The notes beneath the pieces are model-generated. The model was not told where the DNA came from. It ran no database searches and saw nothing but the letters and a program-made list of their open reading frames with translations. A DNA stretch of 63,960 bases from NCBI GenBank assembly GCA_945865645.1, contig CAMBEI010000007.1, positions 1-63,960 on the forward strand. Reading direction: 5' to 3'. This document shows, piece after piece, positions 17,263 to 27,190 of the stretch. The translations under genes and the position numbers were made by a program. Position 1 is the first letter of the stretch. The number at the start of each line of letters is the position of its first letter. Origin of the DNA: Chitinophaga pinensis (GTDB lineage: Bacteria > Bacteroidota > Bacteroidia > Chitinophagales > Chitinophagaceae).

Positions 17263-19461
17263 TTGAGTATAAAAATTTTTTTATTAACCCCTCCGTTTAC
17301 ACAACTTAATACTCCCTATCCTGCTACTGCGTACTTGAAAGGTTTTCTCAATACAAAAAATATAAACTCTTTCCAGGCTGATTTGGGTATTGAAGTAACG
17401 GTGTCCTTGTTTTGTAAAGTTGGATTACAAAATTTGTTTGCTCAAATTAAGAAGCAAAAAAAAGAACAAAGCATAAATACAGCAAGAATAATTTTTTTGC
17501 AGCAAGATTATGTCAATACCATTGATGCGGTGATCCTATTTTTGCAGGGTAAAAATCCTACGCTTGCGCACCTCATTTGCAAAAGAGATTTTCTACCTGA
17601 GGCAGAACGATTTGCTCAACTAGACGATTTAAAATGGGCCTTTGGTAATATGGGCACCCAGGATAAAGCAAAGCACCTGGCTACCATGTACCTAGAAGAT
17701 TTATCAGATCTTATAAAAGAAACCGTTGATGAACATTTTGGTTTTAGTCGCTATGCAGAGAAATTAGGAAGGTCGGCCAATAGTTTTAATGAATTGTACC
17801 ATGCGTTGCAACAGGAGTTCACCTATCTTGATAAAATACTTATTGATATTTTACAAAAAAAAATGGAAGTAGTTAAGCCGCAACTGGTGGCAATTTCTGT
17901 TCCCTTTCCGGGTAATTTATATACCTCATTGCGTTGTGGACAATGGATAAAAAAAAATTATCCTAGTATAAAAGTAGCCATGGGTGGCGGTTTTGCAAAT
18001 ACTGAATTGCGTTCTTTATCTGATGCTCGAGTATTTGAATTTTATGACTTTATTACTTTAGATGATGGTGAGGCTCCTATTGAAATTTTATTACAGCATG
18101 TACAAGGCACAAAATCCATTAATGATTTAAAACGAACATTTACCTTAGTTGATAGTAAAGTAACCTACATCAACAATACTAATTGTACAGATTATAAACA
18201 AGGCCAAGTAGGTACTCCTGATTATAGCGACTTGCTTTTAGATAAATATATTTCGGCTATTGAAGTAATAAATCCCATGCATAGTTTATGGAGCAATGGC
18301 CACTGGAACAAACTCACTATGGCGCATGGTTGCTATTGGGGGAAATGTACTTTTTGCGATATTTCTCTTGACTATATAAAAAATTACGAGCCCGTTACAG
18401 CATCCTTACTTTGCGATCGAATGGAAGCAATGATTATGCAAACTAGACAAACTGGCTTCCATTTTGTGGATGAAGCTGCACCGCCAGCATTGATGCTAGC
18501 ACTTGCAGTAGAAATTATTAAACGAAAACTTATTCTTAGCTGGTGGGCCAATGTGCGTTTTGAAAAAAGCTTTACTAGAGATCTGTGTATTATTTTAAAA
18601 GCATCAGGCTGTATTGCTATTTCTGGCGGACTAGAAGTAGCATCAGACAGGTTACTAGAATTGATACAAAAAGGAATTACAGTGACACAAGTTGCAAAAG
18701 TGAATAAAAATTTTTTTGATGCGGGTATTATGGTACATGCGTATTTAATGTACGGCTTTCCTACACAAACCGCACAGGAAACCATTGACTCGCTGGAAAT
18801 TGTGCGCCAACTTTTTGAAGCAGACATTTTGCAATCTGCCTTCTGGCATTTATTTACCATGACGGCCCATAGCCCTGTTGGATTAAACCCCGAAAAATTT
18901 GGCGTACGAAAAATATCAGATGCCATTGGAACATTTGCCAACAATGACATTCAGCATATAGACCCTACAGGTGCCGAGCATGAAATTTTTAGTTTTGGAC
19001 TAAAAAAATCTTTACACAACTATATGCATGCCGCATGTTTTGATTATCCATTACAAAAATGGTTTGACCACAAAGTACCCAAAACAACTATAGCATATGA
19101 TTACATTGTTAAAGCCATTGAAAATATTGACATCACAAGTTCAAACCCAAATACAAAGGTTGTTTTTTTAGGCACTCAACCTAAAACAGAAATTATTATC
19201 AAAAGTAAAAAAGGTAACCAGTGGAAATTATTATCACTGACTTTTGAAACAAAAAAAGAAACGATTAATATAAAAGTTGATGCTATACAGGGTAAATGGC
19301 TAGCCAATACTTTACAATCTCTCGCCATATTAAACTACAAAATATTAACCTTGCAGGAAGTAAAAGCCGATTATGAAAATGCGGGACTAGAAAACTTCGA
19401 ATTATTTTGGGATAATAAACCAGTGAATCAACTTTATAAAGCAGGATTATTACAATTGTAA
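17263..19461 (+). CDS. B12-binding-type radical SAM protein with CX4CX2C cluster motif
   Basis: About 732 residues. An N-terminal Rossmann-like region (IFLLTPPFTQ; VAISVPFPGN; KVAMGGGFAN) resembles the cobalamin-binding domain of this superfamily, but I do not see the DxHxxG cobalamin ligand motif. The radical SAM core follows with HGCYWGKCTFCDIS, where four residues, not three, separate the first two cysteines; SAM-binding blocks include ISGGLEVASDRL and YLMYGFPTQT. A C-terminal extension of about 180 residues follows. No ATG fits; I chose TTG 17263 because a -7 box covers the earlier TTG. Function unknown; it lies between trmH and a dipeptide epimerase. Most related proteins catalyse methylation or ring rearrangement. 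Confidence 0.75.
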   Translation: MSIKIFLLTPPFTQLNTPYPATAYLKGFLNTKNINSFQADLGIEVTVSLFCKVGLQNLFAQIKKQKKEQSINTARIIFLQQDYVNTIDAVILFLQGKNPTLAHLICKRDFLPEAERFAQLDDLKWAFGNMGTQDKAKHLATMYLEDLSDLIKETVDEHFGFSRYAEKLGRSANSFNELYHALQQEFTYLDKILIDILQKKMEVVKPQLVAISVPFPGNLYTSLRCGQWIKKNYPSIKVAMGGGFANTELRSLSDARVFEFYDFITLDDGEAPIEILLQHVQGTKSINDLKRTFTLVDSKVTYINNTNCTDYKQGQVGTPDYSDLLLDKYISAIEVINPMHSLWSNGHWNKLTMAHGCYWGKCTFCDISLDYIKNYEPVTASLLCDRMEAMIMQTRQTGFHFVDEAAPPALMLALAVEIIKRKLILSWWANVRFEKSFTRDLCIILKASGCIAISGGLEVASDRLLELIQKGITVTQVAKVNKNFFDAGIMVHAYLMYGFPTQTAQETIDSLEIVRQLFEADILQSAFWHLFTMTAHSPVGLNPEKFGVRKISDAIGTFANNDIQHIDPTGAEHEIFSFGLKKSLHNYMHAACFDYPLQKWFDHKVPKTTIAYDYIVKAIENIDITSSNPNTKVVFLGTQPKTEIIIKSKKGNQWKLLSLTFETKKETINIKVDAIQGKWLANTLQSLAILNYKILTLQEVKADYENAGLENFELFWDNKPVNQLYKAGLLQL

Positions 19462-19644
19462 ATATTGGATGTAATAACTACATTTGAATATCCTAAATTA
19501 TATGTTAAATTTAAAATAGTAGTTTATAAAATACAGATACCCACATTCTTAAATGTGAATTAATTGGGTAATAATATTGAGCGTAACAAATAATTGGGTA
19601 TTCCTAAATATGTTTTATTTACCTCTAAGCATAAATGTATCTGT

Positions 19645-20661
19645 TTAAAATTGCTCAAGCATAATACCCAGCCCTGGCAAATTAGTATACTTAATTTTAC
19701 CATCGTCAAATTTTACTCCTTCGGCAATATCATTCAACAATAATAATGTCCCATCCATATCCACATAATCAAGTAGGGGTGCCAATTGCGCAATAGCTGC
19801 TGTGCCAATTGAACTTTCATTCATACACCCTACCATTACTTTCATATTCAATTCTTTGGCCCTAGATATCATACGACGGGCAGGAGTAATACCACTGCAT
19901 TTGGTAAGTTTAATATTAATACCGTGAAAATGATGATGGCATTTTTCCACATCAACTTCTGCAATACAACTTTCATCAGCAATTAATGGTAATGATGATT
20001 TTTTAAATAAAATTTCCATGCCATCCCAATCATCTTTTGCTAACGGTTGTTCAACCAGCTCAACACCTAATGTTTTTAAAATAGGAATTTTTTGTAATGC
20101 TTGTTCCAATGACCATCCAGCATTGGCATCTACTCTAAAAATAGAATCCGTATTTTTACGTAATTCAGTTAATGTTTCTATATCTCCCTCAACACCTACT
20201 TTTATTTTATACATTGGCCAAGGTTTTTCTTTCATTTTGGCAACCATATTTTCTATGCTATCTATCCCAATTGTAAAATCGGTTAAGGGTGCAGATGCGG
20301 TATCAAGGCCCCATAATTCGTGCAGCTGTTTTCTTTTAAGTTTACCATAAATATCCCATCCCGCCATATCCAAAGCACAAACTAAAAATGGGTTTGTTGG
20401 AAATAAATGATGAAGGTAATGCCAGTATCTTTCTGGATCGGAGAAAGCAAATTTTTCAAGAAATATTTTTTTTCGATCTAAATCTTCTGCCATTTTTTCT
20501 ACCGTTATATTATAATAACTAATAGCAGGGGCTTCACCATAACCTTTTATACCCATAAAGTCTAGCTCCACAACAAAAGTAGATTGATGTGTTTTTGTAC
20601 CTTTAGAAATGGTGAAAGGATGGCGAAAAGGGAGATGGAATATTTTGTATTGTACATTCAT
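19645..20661 (-). CDS. Dipeptide epimerase (L-Ala-D/L-Glu epimerase-like), enolase superfamily
   Basis: 338 residues. Enolase-superfamily features are in order: KIKVGVEG (the KxK base), RVDANAGW (metal Asp), LVEQPLAKDDW (metal Glu), LIADESC (metal Asp), KLTKCSGI (second catalytic Lys) and VGCMNESSIG (the DxD/E-type specificity region of Ala-Glu epimerases). The enzyme interconverts L-Ala-D-Glu and L-Ala-L-Glu during recycling of cell-wall peptides in the cytoplasm. Length is typical. Substrate range of dipeptide epimerases varies and cannot be fixed from sequence. It is convergent with the radical SAM gene; the 183-base spacer has a twofold direct repeat (TAATTGGGTA) but no gene. Confidence 0.85.
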   Translation of the reverse strand: MNVQYKIFHLPFRHPFTISKGTKTHQSTFVVELDFMGIKGYGEAPAISYYNITVEKMAEDLDRKKIFLEKFAFSDPERYWHYLHHLFPTNPFLVCALDMAGWDIYGKLKRKQLHELWGLDTASAPLTDFTIGIDSIENMVAKMKEKPWPMYKIKVGVEGDIETLTELRKNTDSIFRVDANAGWSLEQALQKIPILKTLGVELVEQPLAKDDWDGMEILFKKSSLPLIADESCIAEVDVEKCHHHFHGINIKLTKCSGITPARRMISRAKELNMKVMVGCMNESSIGTAAIAQLAPLLDYVDMDGTLLLLNDIAEGVKFDDGKIKYTNLPGLGIMLEQF

Positions 20662-20945
20662 TGCTTTATAATTTACCTTCCACCTCTATTAAATCTTTAA
20701 CGGAAATTTATATACTACTGTGCCATAGCTGATCATTTAAATAATTAAGCTAAAAGGATTTAGCTATATTATCATTACCAACTAGTTGTTTATTTCCAGT
20801 AACAAAAAGGCTTTGCTCATACTAGTAGAATAGCGTATATAAAATTGTAACCCCATCCAAAAAGATTAAGACAGGACAAGATAACACATTACAGAAAAAA
20901 CTTAACATACTATGTGCAAAATGTCTCAAATAAAAACTTCTACCA
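20662..20945. other. Intergenic stretch with no recognisable feature
   Basis: Between the epimerase gene and the promoter of the small membrane gene I see no open reading frame with coding character, no stable hairpin and no repeat. Confidence 0.5.
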
Positions 20946-20953
20946 TATATTTG
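20946..20953 (+). promoter_or_regulatory. -7 box TATATTTG for the 52-residue membrane gene
   Basis: Exact TAnnTTTG match 15 bases before the ATG at 20969. It is the main support that the short downstream frame is a gene. Confidence 0.55.
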
Positions 20954-20968
20954 CAAAAAAGAAATAAG

Positions 20969-21127
20969 ATGGAAACAACAAAAAAGAAAACAGGATTATT
21001 CTGGGTATTATTTCTAATATCTGTTGGTGTATTTTTTATTGTACTGCAGTCCCCTATTGGTTCATATTGTAGTATGGTGCTGCCTTTTAATGTTACATTT
21101 TTTGCCAAGGCGCTTGATTTAATATAA
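20969..21127 (+). CDS. 52-residue single-helix membrane protein, unknown function
   Basis: METTKKKTG opens the protein, followed by one strong hydrophobic helix (LFWVLFLISVGVFFIVL) and a short polar tail (QSPIGSYCSMVLPFNVTFF). The lysines before the helix suggest the N-terminus stays in the cytoplasm. I do not recognise a family. A perfect -7 box 15 bases upstream and a codon pattern like its neighbours support expression. The ATG at 20969 is preferred over the upstream start at 20912, which precedes the promoter. Confidence 0.5.
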   Translation: METTKKKTGLFWVLFLISVGVFFIVLQSPIGSYCSMVLPFNVTFFAKALDLI

Positions 21128-21340
21128 TCTACCCAGTTAAACTCCAATTCTGTTTAAGATATGCGGTATCCCATCTTCTGCTCATTTTTCTTAATCTGAT
21201 GATGTGATTTACATTATAATAGATCAACATCCTCAAACCTATTTCGAAAATAATATGATCCAACTCTAAATATGTAGCTTCTATAAAAAGCATTTTCCTT
21301 AAAATCAGCCATACGTATTTATAAAATTTAACCTAGTTAT

Positions 21341-21370
21341 AAAAAAACGTTCATTACGGAACGGTTTTTT
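21341..21370 (-). terminator. Intrinsic terminator of dnaK
   Basis: An A/T-flanked hairpin (AAAAAACGTTC paired with GAACGGTTTTTT, one bulge, loop about 5) lies 23 bases past the dnaK stop. On the minus strand it ends in a T-run, and the flanks allow it to work in both directions. Confidence 0.65.
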
Positions 21371-21392
21371 ATATACTTTTTGTGACCTCTTA

Positions 21393-23309
21393 TCACTTTA
21401 CTTCCTCAAAAGGCACATCCTCAACTGTGCTTTCGCTATCTTCTGGTTGTGGCGCTGCTGCACCTGCATCAGCATTAGCTGCTTGCCCATCAGCTCCTGC
21501 ACCCTCCTGTGTAGCCTTGTACATATCTTCACTAGCTGCTGTCCATGCTGCATTCATTTCTGTAATTGCTGTATCAATTTGAACAAGGTCCTGTAATTTG
21601 TGTGCTTCTTTTAATTTAGTTAAAGATGTTTCTATGGTTGATTTTTTATCTTCAGAAATCTTTTCGCCATATTCTTTCAATTGTTTTTCTGTTTGAAATA
21701 TTAAGCTATCGGCATTATTAATTTTTTCTACTTTTTCTTTTTCAGCCTTATCGCTTTCTTCATTTGCTTTAGCATCATTTTTCATTTTTTCAATTTCTTC
21801 CTTACTTAATCCACTGCCTGATTCGATACGAATTTTTTGTTCTTTCCCGGTGCCTTTATCCTTTGCAGTCACGTGTAAAATACCGTTGGCATCAATATCA
21901 AAAATAACTTCTACCTGTGGTACACCACGTGGAGCCGGCGGTATTCCATCTAGATTAAAAGTACCCAAACTTTTATTTTGATTACTCATAGGGCGCTCAC
22001 CTTGCAATACATGTATTTGTACTCCGGGCTGATTATCGCTTGCGGTAGAAAATACTTCCGATTTCTTTGTAGGTATGGTGGTGTTGCTATCGATTAATCT
22101 TGTCATAACGCCACCCATCGTTTCAATACCTAAACTTAAAGGGGTAACATCTAAAAGTAATACATCTTTAATGTCGCCACTTAATACAGCTCCTTGTATG
22201 GCTGCACCTACTGCAACAACCTCGTCGGGATTAACACCACGGTTAGGTTTTTTACCAAAGAATTTTTCAACCAATTCCAATACTTTAGGAATACGACTGC
22301 TACCCCCCACCATGATTATTTCATCAATTTCTGATGTGCTCATATTGGCATCTTTCAATGCTTTTTCGCAAGGTGTTAGGCAACGAGCAAATAATTTATC
22401 AGCTAATGCTTCAAATTTTGCACGGGTTAATTTTTTAACTAAGTGCTTCGGCACACCATCAACAGCAGTAACATAGGGCAGGTTAATTTCTGTTTCGGTA
22501 CTCGCAGATAATTCGACCTTGGCTTTTTCAGAAGCTTCTTTTAAACGTTGCAAAGCCATCGGGTCTTTACGCAGGTCAATAGCTTCATCATTTTTAAATT
22601 CATCAGCGAGCCAATCCATAATTACTTTATCAAAATCATCACCACCCAGGTGGGTATCACCATTTGTAGATTTCACTTCAAATACACCATCGCCTAATTC
22701 CAATACAGAGATATCGAATGTACCGCCACCTAGGTCAAAAACCGCTATTTTATGGTCTTTCCCTCCTTTATCCAGTCCATATGCCAAAGCGGCTGCGGTT
22801 GGTTCGTTTACTACACGGCGAACGTTTAATCCGGCAATTTCACCAGCTTCTTTAGTTGCCTGGCGCTGTGCATCATTAAAATAAGCAGGTACAGTAATTA
22901 CCGCATCGGTTACTTCCTGGCCCAGGTAATCCTCGGCAGTTTTCTTCATTTTCTGCAATACCATGGCACTTATTTCCTGTGGCGTATATTGTCTGCCATC
23001 TATGTCAATACGAACCGTATTATTGTCACCTTTTACCACTTTATAGCTCCAATGGCTGATCTCTTCCGTTACTTCATCAAAGCGGCGGCCCATAAAACGC
23101 TTTACGCTGCTGATGGTATTTTGAGAGTTGGTAATGGCCTGGCGTTTGGCAGGATCGCCCACTTTACGCTCGCCATTTTTAAGAAAAGCCACTACCGACG
23201 GGGTTGTGCGGCGGCCTTCTTCGTTTGCAATTACCACCGGCTCGTTGCCTTCCATTACAGATACGCAGCTGTTGGTAGTTCCTAAGTCAATTCCTATTAT
23301 CTTTCCCAT
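21393..23309 (-). CDS. dnaK: Chaperone DnaK (Hsp70)
   Basis: 638 residues. Hsp70 signatures are all present: [16 protein letters not shown] at the N-terminus, [14 protein letters not shown] near 190-205, [13 protein letters not shown] near 330, the interdomain linker [15 protein letters not shown] and the substrate-binding domain to about 500, then the helical lid and an acidic tail ending EDVPFEEVK. It is the cytoplasmic ATP-dependent chaperone. No dnaJ or grpE is next to it. The control region is unusual: I find no TAnnTTTG box, but there is a GG-N10-GC element at 23342-23357 and a repeat-rich spacer behind it; no CIRCE element is present. Confidence 0.97.
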   Translation of the reverse strand: MGKIIGIDLGTTNSCVSVMEGNEPVVIANEEGRRTTPSVVAFLKNGERKVGDPAKRQAITNSQNTISSVKRFMGRRFDEVTEEISHWSYKVVKGDNNTVRIDIDGRQYTPQEISAMVLQKMKKTAEDYLGQEVTDAVITVPAYFNDAQRQATKEAGEIAGLNVRRVVNEPTAAALAYGLDKGGKDHKIAVFDLGGGTFDISVLELGDGVFEVKSTNGDTHLGGDDFDKVIMDWLADEFKNDEAIDLRKDPMALQRLKEASEKAKVELSASTETEINLPYVTAVDGVPKHLVKKLTRAKFEALADKLFARCLTPCEKALKDANMSTSEIDEIIMVGGSSRIPKVLELVEKFFGKKPNRGVNPDEVVAVGAAIQGAVLSGDIKDVLLLDVTPLSLGIETMGGVMTRLIDSNTTIPTKKSEVFSTASDNQPGVQIHVLQGERPMSNQNKSLGTFNLDGIPPAPRGVPQVEVIFDIDANGILHVTAKDKGTGKEQKIRIESGSGLSKEEIEKMKNDAKANEESDKAEKEKVEKINNADSLIFQTEKQLKEYGEKISEDKKSTIETSLTKLKEAHKLQDLVQIDTAITEMNAAWTAASEDMYKATQEGAGADGQAANADAGAAAPQPEDSESTVEDVPFEEVK

Positions 23310-23341
23310 GATGTAAATTTTAATTTGATTAGTGGAGAATT

Positions 23342-23357
23342 GGCAATGATTATGCCA
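23342..23357 (-). promoter_or_regulatory. Sigma-54-like -24/-12 element upstream of dnaK
   Basis: On the minus strand TGGCATAATCATTGCC keeps the GG-N10-GC spacing and most of the TGGCAY...TTGC consensus of RpoN promoters. It would place the start of transcription about 22 bases before the dnaK ATG. The same bases also form an inverted repeat TGGCA-N7-TGCCA, so a repressor or activator site is an equal possibility. Confidence 0.3.
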
Positions 23358-23403
23358 TTTGGGGGATTGTGCAATTTTGTCAGATTGTTGAGAAGGCTTA
23401 GGG

Positions 23404-23470
23404 GGTTTAGGAAGTTTAGATTGGAAGCCTAAACTATCTAAACTATCTAAACTATCTAAACCTTCTAAAC
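23404..23470. repeat. CTAAACTAT tandem repeat and hairpin between GT2 and dnaK
   Basis: On the plus strand a 9-base word, CTAAACTAT, is repeated about three times, followed by CTAAACC/TTCTAAACC variants. The preceding arm (GGTTTAGGAAGTTTAGAT) is nearly complementary to it, so the whole block can fold into a long hairpin. It runs into the last codons of the GT2 gene and could end that transcript. Confidence 0.6.
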
Positions 23471-24123
23471 CTGATTTTAAATATCAGATACAATATGGCT
23501 AATGAATTGAAAATTGATTGCCCCTTTTTTATAGCATAGGGCGAATACTCTACCTGTATCGGCACTTCAAAATAAGTAAGTTTATGTAGTTTTATCTGGT
23601 AAATAATATCCGATGCATGGGCCATTCTGTTTTCGGTTATGATGATTTTTTGGGCAGCATTTTTATTAAATATGCGCAGGCCATTGTGTGCATCGGTAAG
23701 GTGAATACCCAATATAGTGTTTTGAAAAAGTACGCCTCCTTTTAGTACCATTTTTTTCATAAAGGGCATTCCGGTGGTAGTAGAACCAAACCGGCTACCC
23801 ATCACTACATCATAATTATTGGCCCGTGTTATGGTTTCCATTTTTTGCAGATCCACATACCGGTGTTGCCCATCGGCATCAAAAGTGGCTATATAGCTGG
23901 CTCCGTTTTTTAATGCATAGTCAATGCCGATTCTTATTGCGGCTCCTTGCCCCTGATTTGTTGTTTGTTTTAATAAAACTGCATTTTGCTGTGTAATTTT
24001 ATAGTTGATAGCTGAGCCATCATCAACAATTACTAAAAAATAGTTTGATGAAAACTGGCCGATTACTTCGTATAAAACTTCGGGCAATTCATTAAAAACT
24101 GCTATCACTACAAATAAAGGCAT
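23452..24123 (-). CDS. Family 2 glycosyltransferase, DPM1/polyprenyl-phosphate sugar transferase type
   Basis: 223 residues. GT-A fold motifs: VVIAVFNE at the N-terminus, VDDGS near 34, [14 protein letters not shown], the DxD-type FDADGQHR near 83-90, and VMGSRFG. The best match is to dolichyl/undecaprenyl-phosphate mannosyl- or glucosyltransferases without a C-terminal membrane domain. Such enzymes load a sugar on the lipid carrier at the inner face of the membrane. Here it would pair with GtrA and the GT39-like enzyme upstream, as in GtrA-GtrB-GtrC systems. The last residues, FRRFR, are coded by the 9-base repeat array, so the true ancestral end may have been different. Start ATG 8 bases after the GT39 stop. 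Confidence 0.8.
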   Translation of the reverse strand: MPLFVVIAVFNELPEVLYEVIGQFSSNYFLVIVDDGSAINYKITQQNAVLLKQTTNQGQGAAIRIGIDYALKNGASYIATFDADGQHRYVDLQKMETITRANNYDVVMGSRFGSTTTGMPFMKKMVLKGGVLFQNTILGIHLTDAHNGLRIFNKNAAQKIIITENRMAHASDIIYQIKLHKLTYFEVPIQVEYSPYAIKKGQSIFNSLAILYLIFKIRFRRFR

Positions 24124-24131
24124 CTAAGGTT

Positions 24132-25664
24132 CTATTTTATTTTTATCTGTTTTTTAAGTACGGTTACTATATTTTTCTTATCAATATTTAGCACTTTGTA
24201 ATTTTTAAAAATATTGCTTTTATTATTTAAACTATCACTGATGTAAAAGAAATTATCAATTGGCAGGCGCAAAGTATCACCGATGTTGGTAACACTATCA
24301 ATGCTGCAGATATTTTGAAATTCAATACCAGGTTGCTTTCCAGCGCATTGATTGTATTCTATGTTTACAGTGCCTGCAAGGTTTACTTTAGTGGTATTAT
24401 CCACAACCAATTCGTTGGTATAAGCCAGTAAATTATTACGGTAAGTAAACATCATAAAAATATGCAGTGCAAACAAAGCAATAAACCATGGGCTTTTTAT
24501 TTTACTAAAGCCGATAGCTGCACTCATTATTATAAATGGATAAATAATTAAAATATGCCTTACCCCAACTTTTGAATGCACAAAAAATGTAAAGAACAGT
24601 AAAATAAAAAGCGGTAATAAACAAAACAGCAGCGTAACTGATGTTTTTTTTGCTTTTATTGCAATGGCTATACAAATACCCCAACCTATTAAAAAAAGCA
24701 GCGGGGTTTTAAAAATAAATGTTTGAAAGAAAAACTGTTTGCAGCCATTTTTTGTAAAAATAAAATCGCCGTTTATAAAAACATAAGGCAGATTTCTTAA
24801 ATCGCCTGTGGGCAAATTATCCATAAACATCACTTCATCTATACCTTGCAAAAATGGCGTTGGAATAATTTTGAGAACAATTGAACTGAACAAAATATTT
24901 TTATCAACTGTTTGAAACAGCGAACTTTTAAAAGTTATAATTTCAGCATAGTTAAACTGAAATCCAATATTTAAAACAAGGATATTAATTAAACAAAACA
25001 GCAAAAAAAGCATCAGCGATTGTTGCAGATTTTTTGTTTTAATAATCTTTATCAAAATAAATACCAGACATATTGGAAGCAGTATTATTAAAGATTGTTT
25101 TACTAAAAAACTGCTGGCAAAAACAATTGAAAAAAGGATAAAGTTTTTTATGCTGGCATTTTGATACCATTGATGCAAAAAATATAAAGTGGCCAAAAAA
25201 AATAATGCAGCGTAGGCATCTGTAGTAATTAGGGCGCTTTGCGAAATTATATTAGGACAAAAGCTACCCAATACAAAGCCAATAACAGCGGAGTTTTCAG
25301 AGGTTACTTTTAATAACCAGGCGTATATCAATATCAGTATAAAAAAGCCTGCAATTAATGTCATGTATCGTCCACGGGTATTATCCTGGCGCCCCCAATC
25401 TTTTTTAACAGTAGCCGGATTTATCAATTGTTCCATAATACGGGGGATGGTATTAAACATGGAAACGGGCATACAAGATCCATCTTCGAATGGAATTATT
25501 TTTTCGGGATGGCCCTTTACACTGCGTATTGAATAGCTGTAATGGTCTCCTTCATCGTAAGTAATGCTGAATGTATGTATGCTGTTAATACCAAATGAAA
25601 AATAAAATACCGTTGCAATCAGCAGGATAAAAAACTGTTGGTATTTGTGTAAAATATTTTTCAT
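24132..25664 (-). CDS. GT39/ArnT-like polytopic membrane glycosyltransferase
   Basis: 510 residues with about eleven predicted membrane helices in the first 400 and a periplasmic-type C-terminal tail. The first loop has TYDEGDHYSYS, the Asp-Glu pair at the position used by GT39/PMT/ArnT enzymes to activate acceptor, and a later GRYMTLIAG segment. This group moves a sugar from a polyprenyl-phosphate carrier to a periplasmic acceptor such as lipid A, an O-antigen or a protein. The acceptor is unknown here. It lies directly upstream of the DPM1-like GT2 that would make its donor and in the same operon as GtrA. Confidence 0.65.
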   Translation of the reverse strand: MKNILHKYQQFFILLIATVFYFSFGINSIHTFSITYDEGDHYSYSIRSVKGHPEKIIPFEDGSCMPVSMFNTIPRIMEQLINPATVKKDWGRQDNTRGRYMTLIAGFFILILIYAWLLKVTSENSAVIGFVLGSFCPNIISQSALITTDAYAALFFLATLYFLHQWYQNASIKNFILFSIVFASSFLVKQSLIILLPICLVFILIKIIKTKNLQQSLMLFLLFCLINILVLNIGFQFNYAEIITFKSSLFQTVDKNILFSSIVLKIIPTPFLQGIDEVMFMDNLPTGDLRNLPYVFINGDFIFTKNGCKQFFFQTFIFKTPLLFLIGWGICIAIAIKAKKTSVTLLFCLLPLFILLFFTFFVHSKVGVRHILIIYPFIIMSAAIGFSKIKSPWFIALFALHIFMMFTYRNNLLAYTNELVVDNTTKVNLAGTVNIEYNQCAGKQPGIEFQNICSIDSVTNIGDTLRLPIDNFFYISDSLNNKSNIFKNYKVLNIDKKNIVTVLKKQIKIK

Positions 25665-25696
25665 GCTTGTTTAATAAAATAGAAAGTGCTTTGGGT

Positions 25697-27172
25697 TTAA
25701 TAAAATTCTTTTACCCATATTGTACTGTCCTTCAGGTATGGCATTTTTTGATTAAACTGCGAATTAAATATATACCTAAAAGCATTAACATTGCTTAGCT
25801 TGTTAATAGATGTGTCTGATTTTTTATCAGGAAACCGGACAGCGAAGATATTATCAAACGTATATGGGCTGTAAGTGCGAACACTTTGCACATTAAAACC
25901 ATGATCGCTCATGATAACAATAACCGCAGCGGAATCTCTTAAAACTATATGCGATACAATTGATTGCATAATACTATTGGTATATTTCAGATATGAAACA
26001 TAAAGTGCCTTATTGTACATAGCATCTTTGGATAGTGTAACGTATTTACCAACACTGTCTTTATAATAAGGTTCGTGTGGTAGTAAGAGATGTGTATAGC
26101 AAAGCTTTGGCTGCACACTATCTAATTTTATAGACTTTTGCAGCATTTGCAATGCCTTGTTGTTGTATGTATCATTTTTGTAAATATGCTTTTTTGTAAG
26201 CCATTCAATTTTAAATCTTCCGGCGTGTAACATCCAACCCAAATAACTTAACAGTCTTTTATGAAAAATTTTATTCAGCAAAAGAAAAGAATGTATTGGA
26301 AAAAATGAATTGCTATGGTTATATATGCCCTGCTTTACATTCACATCAAAAAATGAATAGTTTTCAATATCATAATTCATGGCTTTAAAAGCAGCAAATA
26401 CGGATGCCTTTCTTACTTCATTAAAACGCTGTTGAATATCGTTTTGATATGCAATTTTATTTTCGAAATCGCCTTGTATATACTGCATATTTAAAGTAGA
26501 AGCCATGCTGTAAAAGGTAAAATCATAATTGGAGGTTATTGGTAAAATATTAAAAGATTTTTGATTTAAAAAAGAATAGAAACTATCGTTTTTAAAATCA
26601 AAACTATCCTGCAGTGTTTTATAACCTGCGTAGCCATCAAGTACTATAAAATAAACATTTGGTTTAGTGGTTACTCTGAATGTTTCAAAAACAATGGACG
26701 AAGTGGTGGCTGCAATATTTTTATTATTAAAATGTTTATTTAATATTAATGCAACATCAATTAAACAGTAAACCAATAGCAAAACATTTAAATAAAAAAA
26801 CAATTTAGGCTGAAATGATAGATAGCGCTTTAGTAAGAGGATGTATGCAATATTGGCAACAAGCAACAGCGGAAGTAAAACTGAATAAGATTGCATAAAA
26901 TGCAGCCAGGCTATGCTTTTTATCCAATCGTGCATGGCGCCAAAAAACAGGTACCACAGCGCAATAAAAAAAGTTATTAAGGCTGCAAATACAAATTTTC
27001 GGGTAAGTAAAAAGATAAATAAAAAGAGTGCAATAATGCAACCAGATATTATAAGGCCCACCCACATCACTTCTATTGCATCTAAATACCCGTAGTTTTC
27101 TACACTCCCATGCAGGCAAAAAAATGCTGCTATCAGCAATAAAAAGAAAGGCACTTTTTTAAGCATATTCAT
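25697..27172 (-). CDS. Membrane-anchored sulfatase-fold enzyme (alkaline phosphatase superfamily), copy B
   Basis: 491 residues. About five N-terminal membrane helices (to residue about 145) precede an outward-facing domain that starts at KPNVYFIVLDGYAGYKTLQ. Superfamily elements include the metal Asp in VLDGYAG, the SNYDFTFYSMAS block where a nucleophile Thr/Ser is expected, and the metal-binding SDHG (VIVIMSDHGFN). The His in THLLLPHEPY is conserved with the neighbour. Layout is like phosphoethanolamine/phosphoglycerol transferases (LtaS/YejM type). It is a tandem paralog of the next upstream gene, clearly homologous over its whole length, 18 bases downstream of it. Substrate unknown. Confidence 0.7.
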   Translation of the reverse strand: MNMLKKVPFFLLLIAAFFCLHGSVENYGYLDAIEVMWVGLIISGCIIALFLFIFLLTRKFVFAALITFFIALWYLFFGAMHDWIKSIAWLHFMQSYSVLLPLLLVANIAYILLLKRYLSFQPKLFFYLNVLLLVYCLIDVALILNKHFNNKNIAATTSSIVFETFRVTTKPNVYFIVLDGYAGYKTLQDSFDFKNDSFYSFLNQKSFNILPITSNYDFTFYSMASTLNMQYIQGDFENKIAYQNDIQQRFNEVRKASVFAAFKAMNYDIENYSFFDVNVKQGIYNHSNSFFPIHSFLLLNKIFHKRLLSYLGWMLHAGRFKIEWLTKKHIYKNDTYNNKALQMLQKSIKLDSVQPKLCYTHLLLPHEPYYKDSVGKYVTLSKDAMYNKALYVSYLKYTNSIMQSIVSHIVLRDSAAVIVIMSDHGFNVQSVRTYSPYTFDNIFAVRFPDKKSDTSINKLSNVNAFRYIFNSQFNQKMPYLKDSTIWVKEFY

Positions 27173-27190
27173 GTATAACTATTCTAAATT

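Noticed and set aside
21382..23316. Multiple open frames on the plus strand opposite dnaK
   Set aside because: Typical antisense shadows of a highly biased gene; no family match or promoter.
23310..23400. CIRCE/HrcA site for dnaK
   Set aside because: I searched for TTAGCACTC-N9-GAGTGCTAA and saw no good match.
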